DNA of 64,000 nt from Alligator mississippiensis (lineage: Eukaryota; Chordata; Crocodylia; Alligatoridae), in contig NC_081824.1 in assembly GCF_030867095.1 (NCBI RefSeq), forward strand, positions 118,676,162 to 118,740,161, given 5' to 3'. Positions 25,681-39,014 of this stretch are shown piece after piece (the stretch's first letter is position 1; the number at the start of each line of letters is the position of its first letter). The notes beneath the pieces were generated by a model, which was given only the letters and a program-made list of their open reading frames with translations, did no database searches and was not told where the DNA came from. A program made the position numbers and the translations under genes.

Positions 25681-27404
25681 GCATTTCATACCTTTGGCAA
25701 TATAAGCATCTACACCCACAATTACTGGCAACTGCTGAATGATTTTTTTTTTCCTCATGGAACTTAGCATGTTGAATTTGTACCGACAGGGTAGGCCAAT
25801 CGGATTACTCTCACGGTGAATATACAGCGAGCATTCCCTACTGCAGTGTCAGCTTTACAGCACAGAGGTCATTAACAAACACTTGCGCAAAAAGGATGGA
25901 AGATCATTCATTACACCCACCCAAGTTTTCCCATTTGGCAACGTTTCAGTCTGGATTCTCAGTAGCTAGCCACAATGGAGGGTTTGCTTGCACATAGATG
26001 CCCGCCTGATCGCCTCCTTTAAACAGTTTCTGCACGGAATTGTTCCCTGTCCTTTGTAAGAGCAGTGCCAATACCCAAAGCCCGGCCGAGCTGATGTTTT
26101 GCAGATAACTTCAGCCTCCTTTAATACTGCCACTACTTTCCAGCCTCAAACTAAAAGCACCATCATTATATTAAACGCCATTCATTTCTCCTCAAATGAC
26201 AAAGTGGTCATATTCTAAGTTTCTAACGTTGCTAGATTCTCTTTTTTACTTCTTGAATTTCAGAATCAGAAGCTGCACTGCATCTGGTTTTAAATGCCCT
26301 CCCCAACTATAGCTAACATATATATATTAGGACATACCTTAATGAACAATTTGGTAACAGTACATGGCTCATATTGTCAAAGCAGATGATGCAATGCATG
26401 TTGTGTTATGGCTGCCTCACCAACAAGGTGGGAGGTTTATAGAAAGAAGGGCCAAACTGAAGGTTGCTCAAGGCACCGTACAACTTTACAAGCCTAGTGG
26501 TGACCTGGACTGCTCTTCGAGGTCAGGACACCATGAGTTCAGCAGAAGCCTCCGTTCTGTTCTCAAGCACAACAATCCTGGTTACCAGCGTAATTGAGGA
26601 AGTTAGACTGATGACATGTGTGTCAGGATCAGGTAGATGATGCTTTGTATTAAAGGGGACTGGCCAAAAGTAGAATAAAAGAAAGCAAGCAAGCTGACAC
26701 AAATCATTCTTACCCAAGTAATTGTTCTTGCTACGTTTAAGGTTGCTTTTTCCAATATGAAGCAGCAATATTCAATCCCATTCACATACCATAACAAAAA
26801 TGTATATAAATGTACATCAAGCTAGCATTGGTGAGTGTTGTCCTTGGTTTTTGTATCTTGCATGAATATTATGCTCAGCTAACATCAGTTTACAAAAACA
26901 GCCTACAAATTTAAAATGTGTATGAACAATACTAGAAAGGGGGATTAATGATGTCAATTCACTTTCTTTCAGGTTTAGAAAAAAGGCATTAAAAAGACTC
27001 CTGGTTCTTTTGAACAGTTTCATTTTGCAGGTGTTTTCAAAATCATTTGCTAAACAATCACCTATGATACCATATTCTTTTAGAAACATTACTTTAAAGA
27101 TGCAGGATTGTTTGTAGCCGCAGCAAAAAGCCTAATGGTTGAATGGGCCACACAAGCCAAGGCACTTCTCAGTGTAGCTCCTTGTGGGATGCCGGAAGTT
27201 GGGGAAGTTGGCATTATTACTTCTCATGTTACCCTACTGAGGATATAAGAGAGCTGACAACTCTAAAGAGTTGACAAGGACAACTTTCACACATACTAAA
27301 CACACATGTAAGAGGTGGAGAATAAAAAGTGTTCAACTAGAATAATGCGTCTAGGTACCAGAGATAGAAATAAGAATTACTGGGGGACACAGGGCAGTGT
27401 AGTG

Positions 27405-27710
27405 CAGGGGTGGCCAGCCAACCTGCGGCACGGGTGCTACAAGTGGCACAGGCAGCCTGTGTGTGTGGCACGTGGCAGATTGGGGAGGCAACAGGCAGCA
27501 CAGAGGCAGGCAGGTAAGAGAAGAGAAAGTAGATCAAGCAGGGAGCACAGGGCAGGAAACAGAAAGCAGAGCAGCAGCTTGGTCGGGGAGCACAGGGTGA
27601 AGAGCAGAAAACTGAGCAGCAGACCAGTTAAGGGAAAGGGAGCAGAGTGGCACTTGGGGAGGGTGCAGAATTAATTTGCTGCACATCTGCAAAGAGGTTG
27701 GCTCCCATTG
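27405..27710. mobile_element. hAT-like element with degraded target duplication
   Basis: The left end is CAGGGGTGGCCAGCCAACCT. The right end complement is CAATGGGAGCCAACCTCTTT. The flanks gtgtagtg and gtctagca agree at five of eight positions. The inside is a purine-rich run of repeated gcagggagcacaggg-type motifs that gives a chance open frame on the plus strand. Confidence 0.55.
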
Positions 27711-27727
27711 GTCTAGCAAACAGGTTA

Positions 27728-27955
27728 CAGGAGGAGCCAGCAACCTATGGCCCGTGAGCCAGATACAGCCCACAGAGCCATTTGATCCAGTCTATAGACA
27801 TTGGTTTTCAGCTTCCGGATTGACCCAGGTCAGTTCAGAGGCAGGCCAGCACTAGGACCTAACCACTGCCACAGCTTTTCCCCATGGTGGCAATGGCAGG
27901 CACTTTCCCACCTCTGACTCGAATAGAATCAAACCAGTCCACAGCCTGAAAAGGT
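27728..27955. mobile_element. hAT-like element, related to the copy at 33.4 kb
   Basis: Starts CAGGAGGAGCCAGCAACCTA and ends near cagcctgaaaaggtta. The same ends occur at 33434 and 33611 (CAGGAGCTGGCAACCTAAGG ... gcctgaaaaggttgcc), with shared ttgatc and tct/ctg...agacat motifs inside. It directly abuts a MIR SINE on its right. Confidence 0.5.
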
Positions 27956-28065
27956 TACAGGACTGGGAGTCACAAGAAACAGGCTCTAGTCCCACTCTGC
28001 CACTGATATATTGCATAACTATAGGCAACTCACTTTGACCTAGTTCCACAAAAGGACTTTAAGTT
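27953..28065 (+). mobile_element. MIR (CORE-SINE) fragment
   Basis: The run ggttacaggactgggagtca, ggctctagtcccactctgcc and ataggcaactcactttgacc follows the MIR core order in plus orientation. It adjoins a hAT-like element on its left. Confidence 0.75.
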
Positions 28066-28300
28066 CTGGAGTACAATACTCAAAACCCAAGTGTAAGAGG
28101 TTAGGCACCTAAGTATTCACTAGCACAGTTCCCAAGAGTTTTGCTACTGGATACACCAGTCCCTCTGCAGCAAGGGAAGTACAGATATCGTAGTGCAGTG
28201 AACTCCACAGCACAGGGGAATGTTGCAAAGGGGATAGGTGGGATGGCATATCTCCTTGCCGCTAATCTCCCATGCCCAACTAGCCAGCTGTAGGTTGCCA

Positions 28301-28370
28301 ACCAGTGGCCTAGAGCAATCACTAACAAAGTGGGAGACTTGAATTCAATACCCTGCTCAGCTTGACATTT
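28301..28370 (+). mobile_element. tRNA-derived SINE fragment
   Basis: The A-box-like cagtggcctagagcaatcac and B-box-like gaattcaataccctgctc are spaced as in tRNA-derived SINEs. Decay of both boxes indicates an old copy. Confidence 0.5.
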
Positions 28371-28638
28371 CCCACATCCCCAATGAGACACATGCCTGGT
28401 TTAAAGCACTCTCCACACCTCCAGTAAGTCAGGCCTTTGTACAGCAAAAAACATAAGCTTCATGGGGTGAGAGCAGGAGCAAGTGCACACAAGAGGGAGC
28501 ATCACTCCAGTCTTTTAGTTTGGTTTCTCATCTGGAAGTATGGGGGAGGGACAGAGAGTCCTGGATGCCAGTCCCTGAGTCCAAGTCTGTTTTGTTTATT
28601 TTATATAAGTGAACATAGGTAAGTGGACTTACCCATAT

Positions 28639-28752
28639 AGGATCCCTAGCAGGGATCCATATGATACAGATACACACACATTATTATATTAATAATATAA
28701 TATGGATCCCTGTTAGGGATATATATTATATAATATGGATCCCTGTTAAGAT
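28639..28752. repeat. AT-rich degenerate tandem repeat with BamHI-like palindromes
   Basis: The motif atatggatccctgttaggga recurs two to three times between TA-rich stretches. It begins with a hairpin GGATCCCTAGCAGGGATCC (28640-28658, 8-bp arms, 3-base loop). A CR1 tail follows immediately. Confidence 0.6.
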
Positions 28753-28755
28753 ATT

Positions 28756-28856
28756 ACATAGATTCATAGATTGTAAGGCTGGAAGGGACCTCGGGAGATC
28801 ATCACATCCAGCCCCCCTGCACCAGGCAGGAAAGACAGGTGGAGTCAGGTGACCCC
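28756..28856 (-). mobile_element. CR1 LINE 3' tail
   Basis: A roughly 100-bp CR1 end: catagattcatagattgtaa, ggctggaagggacctcggg, agatcatcacatccagcccc, then a short 3' UTR piece. It carries no coding sequence. Confidence 0.85.
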
Positions 28857-29100
28857 AGAAAGATGACTATCCTGTCTCTTCTTTTTTTGCAGAATGGGCA
28901 TGGGAATAAAGAGGAATTCAGAGCCTGAGTATTACTGGCCGTATGTTGAAGGATGACATTTAGACTCCACTATGCTGTCAAGTTGCTGTTGCCATTATTT
29001 TCTTCACTGACTTAACTGCACCCTCTGGTTTATGAGGATTTTCGATTATTCTCCAAAGTGTCACCTCAGGACTTTCCTGCATTTTTTGTCCTGCTTTTTG

Positions 29101-29220
29101 CAACCTGGGGAAAGTCACCACCTCTCTGCTTCAGTTTCTATAAAATAGGATGGTATTTACTGCCAAGTGTGCCATGGATAAAGCACCTTGAAAATCTCTG
29201 GAAGAGCTTAATAAAATAAC
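29101..29220 (+). mobile_element. MIR 3' half
   Basis: The words gggaaagtcaccacctctct, gcttcagtttctataaaata and ataaagcaccttgaaaatc match the MIR 3' part. The 5' half is not recognisable. Confidence 0.65.
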
Positions 29221-29829
29221 AATATTTTAGAAACTGGTCAGTTATTGAAGCCATAAGGAAAATTGATACCAAGTTGCCAAAATTAGAAATAGGAAAGAAG
29301 AATGGAGTTAAATATGAATCTAGTGCTTTTAAAAGAACACATTCAATCCCAATGATATTTTGTTCCTTTGGTATATTTATATATCTATGGTGGTTTGGGG
29401 GGGTTTTGGGGGTTTGTTTTTTTTTTTTTTTTAAAGTGATAGGTTAATTTTTCTTGTCAAGGGTGAAGGACAAGAGCACTCAGTGCCCAGAACTGGAGAA
29501 ATGGCTACATAGGCAAGCAAAATAAATGTAGCTTTCCCTGTGCTCTTGGGACCTGATTAAAAACCAAATGAAATAAGTAAAAAGCGTCACTTTGACTTCA
29601 ATGTATTACTTTAGATGAAAGGCTAAATCAAAGTAAAAATTGCTTTAACAAACACCGTCTTTTTTATTAGAGGTACAGTATACAACAGTAGTTCTAGGGC
29701 GCTGTGACCATCACTGGATGTATGTATGTATATGTATAAACTGCCTGTATTAGAGAACTTTTGAGAAAAATCTAGACTTCTATCCTGTGCTGCTTCAGGA
29801 CAGGAAAGGCTGCTTGGAAAACCTGTATA

Positions 29830-30341
29830 CAGGCAGTCCTCGACTTACAACGTTTCGCTCTTACATCATTTATAAATTGACACCCTGTTTCAACTTTATG
29901 ATGTCAGTTTCAACTTACAATGCTTGACCTGATGCAACGCCACACCAGCAAACACCGTGTTGCTCATCTCCCTGGAGAGTATCTGTCTAAACTTCCTTGG
30001 ACATTTTTCTTTAAAGAAAGCACACAAGATGCCAGAAAAACCTCCAGCCAAGAGCCCTTTAAAAAGTCCAGCAAAGTCACCTCAAATGAGTCCTTCCAAA
30101 TCAACATGACTGCGATATACAAAATAAATACATTAATGTAGGTATATTACTCATCTATAATTGAGTGAGTACAAAATTCTGGGGTATTTTTGGTGAAAAC
30201 AGAGTATCGAGCCTTGGTTCAGGAACCAATCCCCACTTGTAACCTTGTTTCTTTTGAGAAAAATCCATTCCGAGTTACAACATTTCAACCTAAGACGCAA
30301 TTTTCAGGAACCAATTGTGTTGTAAGTCTGAGGACTGCCTG
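29830..30341. mobile_element. pogo/Tigger-like MITE
   Basis: The ends CAGGCAGTCCTCGACTTACA and, complemented, CAGGCAGTCCTCAGACTTAC make terminal inverted repeats of over 20 bp with one indel. A TA precedes the left end; the right flank is AA, so the usual TA target duplication has decayed on one side. The 512-bp inside carries a short open stretch near 29920-30141 with no recognised domain. The ttcaggaaccaat motif is shared with the elements at 58681 and 18103. Confidence 0.7.
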
Positions 30342-31347
30342 AATAAACCAAAAATGGGCCAATACTGTCTGGGTCATCTCTTACCAAAGGGAACCTAGGT
30401 GAAAGAGAACCAGCCAAACCTGTTACACAGACTTATTTCCTTCCTACACTGCAAAACCAGCATACCAAGAAGTGTTAAGACAAGTAGTCTGTCAGCCTAT
30501 GTTGCCAATAAGGGAAAACAAGCAATTGGTATGTTGAATTAAAGCATTAATCATGTTGACATTTAATACATTTAAAACAAGATATGTCCCTAACATTACA
30601 CCCACTCACTTAAAGCCTGCAGCACAGGAAAGGCTGAATGTTATCACATAAAATTTGTGAACCGCACGCTCTGAACCCAAACAATTCCATTTTTTCCCCA
30701 ATAGGCTTTCAAACAGCCACAAGAGCAAAACTTTTAGGTGCTCGCATTTGAGAGCATTGCTATTTGCTTTTTTCTAAATGTTAATGTCATGTAAGTCTAA
30801 GAAAAAGTATAGCCAGATTTAAATGGATTTTTAGAACCCTAAAAATTTAAACTAAATGCTTTTCTAAATGTATATGATCTAATTTTTATAATTTCCAACA
30901 AAAGCACCTGATAAATGATTCAGTTAAGCTGTGCATCACTTGATCTAGGTGACCACATAATCTTATAGCTGTCCCTCATATTTAGCCTTCTCTCTCCTAT
31001 TATTTATTAAACCCACTTCTTATATATTGGCATAACACCAGAAGGCGACCAATGTCCTAAAATAAGATTCTGATTTGCCTAGCATCCTGCCTGGGCTTTC
31101 TAGGCATTACCAAAATATAGAGGCAGATATCACCAAATGTAATGTAATATAATATAATGTAATGCATCTGTTCTTTTCTGTCCCACCACCTCATAAATTA
31201 GTCTGGATTCTTTATCTTCTTGTTAACATCAGCCAAGAGTCCTTAACCCGAGTCTGTACGGATATTTGTTTTTAAAATTGGGGCCCAGCGTTGAATTTCA
31301 AAATTTATGGTAATGTTACAGTGAAATTGTAGCAGTGATGATTCAGG

Positions 31348-31425
31348 AAAGGATTTGTTTGGTTGGTATCTTTTATTGGATCTAAAGTTAGACAAACTTT
31401 TGAGTGCAAAGCCTGCTTCTACACA
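31348..31425 (+). repeat. Fragment related to the 38.5-kb palindromic repeat
   Basis: Shares the words ggtatcttttattggatcta and a following tagacaaacttttgagtgca segment typical of this amniote repeat. The inverted partner arm is missing. Confidence 0.45.
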
Positions 31426-32180
31426 CAGAATATTAATGAATTCAAATCATTCCACTTATTTATGGTTGTAAACTGTTAGAAGCAAGAAGCACACTCTAGG
31501 TGCTATTCTAATCTATTCAACAAAAACAAGCTCTTCACCTCCAAAATGATTAAGGCCACTAGCAAACCAGAAGGCTTCCACTAGCTCTTCTGGGGGAAAA
31601 CAAAAGACAGACAGACCAAGCAAAGCCAATGAACCATCATGCCCTGTTCTGACTCAGCTGATGCATACACCAGTGCAAAATGCATTTTTAGAGCCAGGAA
31701 TCTTTGATCATTCTGCCCCAGAGATCTCTAAGAAAATTCAACACTTATTCTCAGATACACATAGCAAGCAAGCAAGAGAGAAAGACAGTTAATTCCAGCA
31801 TTTTGTTTGCTGTTTTGCTTAAAAACATGTAATGATGAATACATAAAAATGGAGTGTGTATATCTTTCTATCTATTTTGGGGAATGAATATATATGAATA
31901 TTCTCTCATACACTTATACATAGTTACATGTTTTTAATTAAAGTAGGTGGACAGCAAAAACTGCTGTAATTAACCAACATTAAAAAAAAAAAATCAAGAA
32001 AAATCCATCAATAAAACCTATGTGCAACACTTCTTACAGAAATATATTACACCATTTTGGACTAACAGTTTTTTTTTGTATGGAACCAGATCCAGTTGCA
32101 ACGATGTCAGTGTAAATCTCTGGTTTGACTTCAATCACTGCTAATTATTACTGCTTCTACTAATCCTGGCTCCAATACCA

Positions 32181-32340
32181 AACCAAGTCCTCCCTCCAGA
32201 GCCCTGGACATTCCTTTGTCACTCTTTCTCTATCTGTAAAATGGGGATATTGTTTACCCAACTACTCTGTCCTGACATCAAGAAGAATAATTAAAGTATT
32301 TATAAAGCACTTTGAAGATGAAAATCATTGTGTGCGCATC
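32181..32340 (+). mobile_element. MIR 3' half
   Basis: Contains ctctatctgtaaaatgggga, tattgtttaccc and aaagtatttataaagcactt, the recognisable 3' part of MIR. Confidence 0.7.
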
Positions 32341-33433
32341 ATAAAAATGTGAAGACTTCAAAGAAATGTTAATGTGCCAGAAGAATTATATTAAAGTTTC
32401 TCCATCACTGACAGTATCAATTAAATGTAATCTTGTGAGTGACATGTCTTTCTGTTAACTGCTATCACTCAGCATTTTCCTTCCTAATATATTACTTGTT
32501 AGAGGCAACCTTTACCTAGGTTAGAGCTGTTTGGCAGGTGGCAGTATTTTTTCAGAGGGATACAACTCAAGAGACTGAAGAAGATAATTTAGAGCTAAAG
32601 CCATTGATCATTACAGCTTCCTTTCTTCACACCTTATTGTTACCCGACTGACAAATTTAAGCATTAGTCCTGCAGTCCCTGAGGGTAAGAGGATCTCGGG
32701 AGTGACAGGAAGTACCAATACTGATAACTGTGATAAGACAATATTAAAAGACACAAGCCAAACCCTCTAAAGTCATTAGGCTTAAAATTCATGCCATGTT
32801 ATAGTTAGGGTGGTTTTATTTCATTCTGGTATTAGAACCATTAAGAGCTTTATTTTCAATTTTTTCGCCATAACAGTGAAGAATAAAACATGTACTTCAA
32901 ACAAAATTGTTGTATAACAACATAGTTCCAGGACGTGTGGATTGAAGAAAATATTAAAAACACACAGAAAACCTTGGTACATATTCAGATAATTAGACTT
33001 GCATGACAGCTATTGGTGACTTTTACAAATGCAATTTCAACCCCTGAACAGGTAGTGTATGCATGCAACCTCTTTTTTCAATCTCTCCTGGGCTACAAAC
33101 AGACATTGCATTTGTCCAGGGAGAAACAACGTTCTGGGACAAAGTAAAATCGTTCAAACGCCCATGTTCATTGTCACAGGCTAAATCCTAAAAAGGCTCA
33201 AGGGATAAGAAGTACTAATAGCTTATCCCAGGCCACTGCAGAAAGTGTCTCTGGAGAGCTACCTTTGGGTTGCATCACTGGATCAATGGCAGAAAAGTGG
33301 CTATGCATTCAGCGCTCACTAAAACCTGATTAGGAGGGTGCTGTGTGTACATGCCAATCTCGGGATATTTCTGTTTCAGAACAAACCAAGCATGTGTCCA
33401 GGGACAAATGCAGTGATTGTTTCTAGCCTTGGG

Positions 33434-33611
33434 CAGGAGCTGGCAACCTAAGGCCTACATGCTGCATCTGGCCCGCAGAGTCCTTTGATCTGGCCTGCAG
33501 ACATGAGGCTTTGGTGGCAACTGCAGGAATCGGGTCTTAATGCCAGCCTGCCCACTTCTCACCCAAGGAGGGTCATTTCAGCCTGCAGCCTGAAAAGGTT
33601 GCCAACAACTG
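33434..33611. mobile_element. hAT-like short element
   Basis: The left end CAGGAGCTGGCAACCTAAGG and the complement of the right end CAGTTGTTGGCAACCTTTTC form imperfect terminal inverted repeats of about 20 bp. The 178-bp length, TGGCAACCT motif and tctggcccgcagag interior fit a Charlie-like MITE. No clear target duplication was found. Confidence 0.55.
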
Positions 33612-34443
33612 CTCTGGAAGCTTGGTTCTTTGGCTTTATAACGGTCCAGGATTCTGCAGATGTCTCTTTCTTCAAGAGGTGAGGATGCACGGAGAACTGT
33701 CACTTGAGTAACAACATGCTGTGACTTACACTTTAGATTCAATTGAAGGAATATTTTATAAGTAGGAAAGAAAATGTGTTTTTGCGAGATTAAATACTGC
33801 CTCCTTAATTGAGGCTGTTATTACAGTGATCAGACTTAATTATACTTAATTTTCAATTTTAAAGCTCCTAAACTCACACTCTATCCCACTTTCTTGTATA
33901 ATCCTTCAGTCTGTACTCAAAAATATGCTAGTTGTAGTAAAAAATCAGAAGTAGACTCATGTTATTGCAAATTACATTTTTTTCCCCAAATAAATTTATA
34001 CCTTTGCATTAAAAATAAATGCATGTACTTCTAAATTACACTGTGGGTGTATATGCTGCCTTAATTATGTTAACAGGGCTTTGTTTTTATAGTAGCATTG
34101 AAGACAGAAGCACATAAACTGATTGTTCATGCATCACCAGACACAGATCAGATTTTTCATGAACTACAGAGTTTTTTAATCCCAGCTGAGAAGAAAACTA
34201 AAAAGATAGCATATATATAACAGCATGGCTTGTATTACACGGGATATCTAAAGAACCTCCTCATACATTTCAGTCCTTGCACACGCAATGGTTGCCCAAG
34301 AAAAAGGATGGCTAAACTGTCCACCTTCTAGAAATGGGGAGAAGTTCTCTATAACTTCTATTGAAAGCCTCTATTTCTTTAATTCAGAAAGTATTGTATA
34401 AAAGAAACCATGTCAGAACCCAGAGTTCGCACTTAGAATTTTC

Positions 34444-35135
34444 ATAGATTTCACAGATTCGCAGACATCTGGGCTGGAAGGGACCTCGAAAGATCATCAG
34501 GTCCAGCCCCCTGCTGCAGGGGCAGGAAGTCAGCTGGGATCATAGGATCCCAGCAAGAAAAACACCCAGGTTTCTCTTGAAGGTGTTCAAAGTAGGTGCT
34601 TGAACCACCTCCGTCGGCAGGCGATTCCAGACCCTGGGGGCTCAGACAGTAAAGAAGTTCTTCCTTTATCCAGCCTGAAACAGTCTTGCAGGAGTTTATA
34701 ACTGTGCGACCTTGTAATCCCTAGGGGCGCTCTGGTGAACAAATGTTCCCCCAGGTCCTGGTGAACACCCCTGATAAACTTATAGGTGGCCATCAGATCA
34801 CCCCCTGAGCCTGTGCTTTTCCAGGCTGAACAGCCCCATGGCTCTCAGCCTGTCATCGTAAGGTCTGTTTTCCTGACCTCTTATCATGCGCATGGCTCTT
34901 CTCAGGACTCTCTCAAGCTTCCCACATCCTTTTTGAATTGTGGAGCCAAAAACTGGACACAATACTCCAGCTGCGGCCTCACCAAGGCCGAGTACAAGGG
35001 GAGAATGACATCCCGGGATTTGCTTGAGAAGCATCTATGGATGCAAGCCAGGGTTTTGCTTGCTTTACTAGCTGCAGCATTACATTGCAGGCTCATGTTC
35101 ATCTTGTGGTCAATCCTGACACCCAAGTCCCTGGT
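34444..35135 (-). mobile_element. CR1 LINE fragment, 3' end
   Basis: The tail at 34444 (tttcatagatttcacagattcgc) is followed by gggctggaagggacctcg. Frames between 35126 and 34587 encode CR1 C-terminal blocks: [43 protein letters not shown] and LFTRAPLGITRSHSYK. Two frame breaks are visible. The subfamily resembles the fragment at 6.04 kb more than the copies at 12 and 56 kb. Confidence 0.88.
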
Positions 35136-38100
35136 TCAGGCTGTTAGAAACATAAGCCAACAGGGTAGTATGAATGAAATTTTAATACAAATGTCAAAAT
35201 TTAGTGGAGTTTTTGACCCACTGTTTGAATCAGAAGTGGGCTCAAGCCAAAACTCTGCATCAAAAAAATCTCACACAGATACAGCAAAATATTGATTATC
35301 CAGAATAATTAGGGATACCATTATTCCAGATAATCAATTTTTTTTCAGATAACCGAACACTACAATATGAAGTGCTGACAACCATCATTATTATATTATA
35401 CAGCAAATATTAAAAAAGGACAAGTAGTAAATGAAGTGTTATAAAACATGCAAAGCACTGGTAAATAAACAATACAGCGTTGTCTCACCGACTAGCAAAA
35501 CCAAACTGAGGACTGATGGTTATGTTAATACAAAACCTTGCAGTAACTGACTTTCTGGATAATTGACTCGTCTGTAAATCATTCAACCAATGTTCATGTA
35601 AAGGAAGAACAAAGTCAAGGTTTTATTGCTCCCAAGCGAAAGGGTAAGAAACAGCATTATTGAGTATATACTTGACATTCTCCACTTCTGAATGTATCTG
35701 GTCTTTGGCTGATACTTTTAGATACCCAATTAACTAGGTACCTTTAAAAAAAATATATCTACTGTATTTTTAAATAATTATATTTTTTTTAAAAGCACAA
35801 AGTGAAAATCTGAAGAGTGAGAAGGGGGAAAGAGGTAATGTAATCTCTTTCACAAAGTCACTTTTCATAATAAGTACAATATTTCTGTTCAATCTTGATA
35901 CTACTCCCTTTCAGTATCAAACTTGTTCTGAGCTAGCACATTCATTGCTTTTTTTTTTTTGGTGATCAGATTCAACACTTCAGTAAATCTTTTCATGCTA
36001 ATGTGTCAGATTTAGTAGTTGCAACCTCTGGTGCAAGAACAGAAAACACATTTGAAAAGCTGTGTGAAGTATTTTCTATAAATAACTATATAGCCCGACT
36101 ATCCCCAGCTTGTACAGACCCTCAACGGAGCAAGCACATGAGATCCTCCTAGTGGTGAAAAGTTCCAATAAACTCTTTACTGTGCTAGAGCAAAAACAGA
36201 TTAGCCATTCAGATTCCTACCCCGAATATAAGATATATTAGGCAGCAAGGAGTCTAGTCCCCACCCCCCTTCAGTGCTGACCAACTCTCACAAGTGCTAA
36301 TGGGATTTACTTTTGCAGACTAAAGGTAAAAGTCAGACTTCTAAAATAGCATGCAAATCCCACATTACAACAACACAATCTTTCGATCAAAATATTTTAA
36401 ACTTGCAATCCTATGAAACCTAGCAGAGACACATATGTAATCAGGTACATTTTGGGACTTTACTATATGTATTTTTTTTTAATACCCAGTTATTCAAAGA
36501 GAATGCATCTTAAAGAAATTATCAAATGAAAATATCAAGTCAAGCAAGATGATGGGGTTTTCTTCATACCAATGTAAGAACAGGAGAGATGCACAATGGA
36601 CTAGACACTTCGAGCTAATATTAATAAAGAGAAAGTTCAAATGGTTTGCTTTGTAAAGAAAAAAGATACAAACTTACAGGTCAAATACAACATATGCACA
36701 TTATTTTTTCCCCACTAAAATACCAGAAATTTATACAAATTCCAGTAGCACTTGAGAGACTGGGCTTTTATGCCTAGCCAAAATTAGCACTCACTAAAGA
36801 GCTGGCTGAACGGAACCTACACAAAAATGAGACTGTCCCGCCTTGCCACCTCCCCCAACTATTGAGGGCATCCAGCCTTCTAATGTGCTGATCTGTAGCT
36901 CTTAATTTTATCTAAATGCTTTTAGATGCTCAACAAATTACAGTAGCAACAAGTAAGATAATCATCATAAAGAAATACACACTTTAAATAATTCTTGCTA
37001 GAAAAGTGTGCCTCATTTTATCACACGCAGACCAACATATTCAGAAACTTCAGGATTGATTAAAGCAATACACATCTGGGAACAAAGCTGGGCACTCAGA
37101 AGAAGGTCACTGAAGACACCAACTTTCTTCAAAGTCTTCTTAATATTCAAAGTCCTGTTCAAAATGGGCCCTAACAGAGAGACCCCATCTCCATTCACAA
37201 CAGCTACATTTTAACAGTACTATGGACCCATCAGCCCACAAAGGGAGTTTCGAAAGCAGAAGGAACTGAACTTTTAACAAGAGACGGACTTAAAACAATT
37301 TAATTTTACTCTCGGAGCTAAATACAAACTCAATTTCTTTAACTCAGCTTTCCCTCAATAAATTCTTCACGCAAGACGCTCGCTTGGCTTGGACAGACAA
37401 ATAGAACTATTTCTCCTACGTGTAAGGAAGGTAGGAGAAGACAGGAATTTATTTCTCATTATAAAAAGAACCAAAGCATTGAAAGACCACTACGATATCA
37501 GTGTCTACAGAGACAGACGCAAACAGCTTAAATGCTAAAGTTTAACTTAATTATTTCACACGTGTACAAGTTTTGAATGAACTTTGACAGTACCAACAAG
37601 TTTACAGATCAAACTCCCTAGTAAGAAAGCAAATAGATATACCTCCTCCCCAAAACTACTGTTTTTGTGAAAGAAATGTAAATGAACTACAAGAAACATG
37701 AACTATTAAAGATAGCCGCCATGATCAAATCTCCCATGATTTAAGTAAATAATTGCCATGGAGAAGGCATGTTTAATCGTATATTTTCTTTGAAACTTGT
37801 TTTTATAAGTGAGAAACAAAATGAGGTAAACTTTGTGTAGAATTTCGTTTTTATCAGGGGCTTCTGATAAAAACATTTTCACCGCTTCACCAAAGCTGCT
37901 TAAACAAGGACAACGCAAGTTTAAACTTTGCAAAAAAAGGAAGGAGGAAGTATAAACGCCACTGAGATTTGTATGAGGACATCTACTCAGATTACATACA
38001 AACATAATCACCACACTGTGGCACAAAACATCTTAATTTAAATTATGTTGTGTTTTTGCAAACCCTCTTTTAAATAAACCAGCTGCAGTGTGGCTGAATT

Positions 38101-38545
38101 ATACACTGCTCCTAGCAAAAAACATTTGCTTTAGCATTCATCATGAAACTTCAACTTAGCCTAGTGAATACAAGCTTTCCCAGAGGAACAAGATTCTACT
38201 GCAGGGGAAGATGGATTTAAATTGCTCCAATCAATAAACAGACAGAGGGGTAATGCTACCTCCAATATTAAACCACATGTGCCTAAAGCAGTAATCCAGA
38301 AGCCAATCTGATTATGTTAACCCCAGGCTCCTTCCTCTTCCCCTCCCTTACCCTTCAACCAAAATAGATGAGTCTCGGAAATGCTCTTACAGTGGATATA
38401 CCACCTCTCAGGAAATACCCTAATTGGAATAAAGCCACATTTCTGCCTCCCTTTGGCAAACTGGGGAGTGGGGGGGACCAGCACCTTTTGACTGTTCACA
38501 AATGTTAAGGTATCCCGGTTGTAGCCATATTGCTCTAGAGGAAAA

Positions 38546-38812
38546 AGCAATCAGGACTCATGGTAGAGATATCTTTTATCAGACCAATAAGATTTCTGCA
38601 AAAAAAAAAAAAAAAAAGTTGTATGCTTTCAGGCACAAACACCCTTCCTCAGGCATTGGCAAAAAAAGCTCAGGAGAACTTTTACAATCTTTTCACCAAT
38701 GCCTGTGGGAGTGCATTTGTGCCCCAAAGCTTGCAATTAATTTTTTTGCAAAAATCTTATTGGTCTAATAAAAGATATGATCTCTACCATGAGTCCCAGC
38801 TGCTTTTTCACA
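38546..38812. repeat. Palindromic interspersed repeat
   Basis: The left arm begins aaaaagcaatcaggactcat and the complement of the right arm begins aaaaagcagctgggactcat. The arms then agree through ggtagagat, atcttttat, agaccaataagattt and the second block caggcacaaa...caggcattgg. The loop is about 35 bp near 38680. A related fragment lies at 31348-31425. Confidence 0.7.
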
Positions 38813-39014
38813 AATGTTAAGACACTTGAATCACCACTAGGCTGAAGGATAACCCCTTACAAAGACAGGTCCGTCATAAAAACATTAGCAAGCCAAGTAC
38901 AGCAATAGGGATTGGCACCCCTTAAGTTAAAAAGGGAGAGAGAAAGGGAGGGGAAATGGATCTACACTGCATGAGAACCTGGCATGGACCTCAACAACCA
39001 AGAACATAAAAGCA

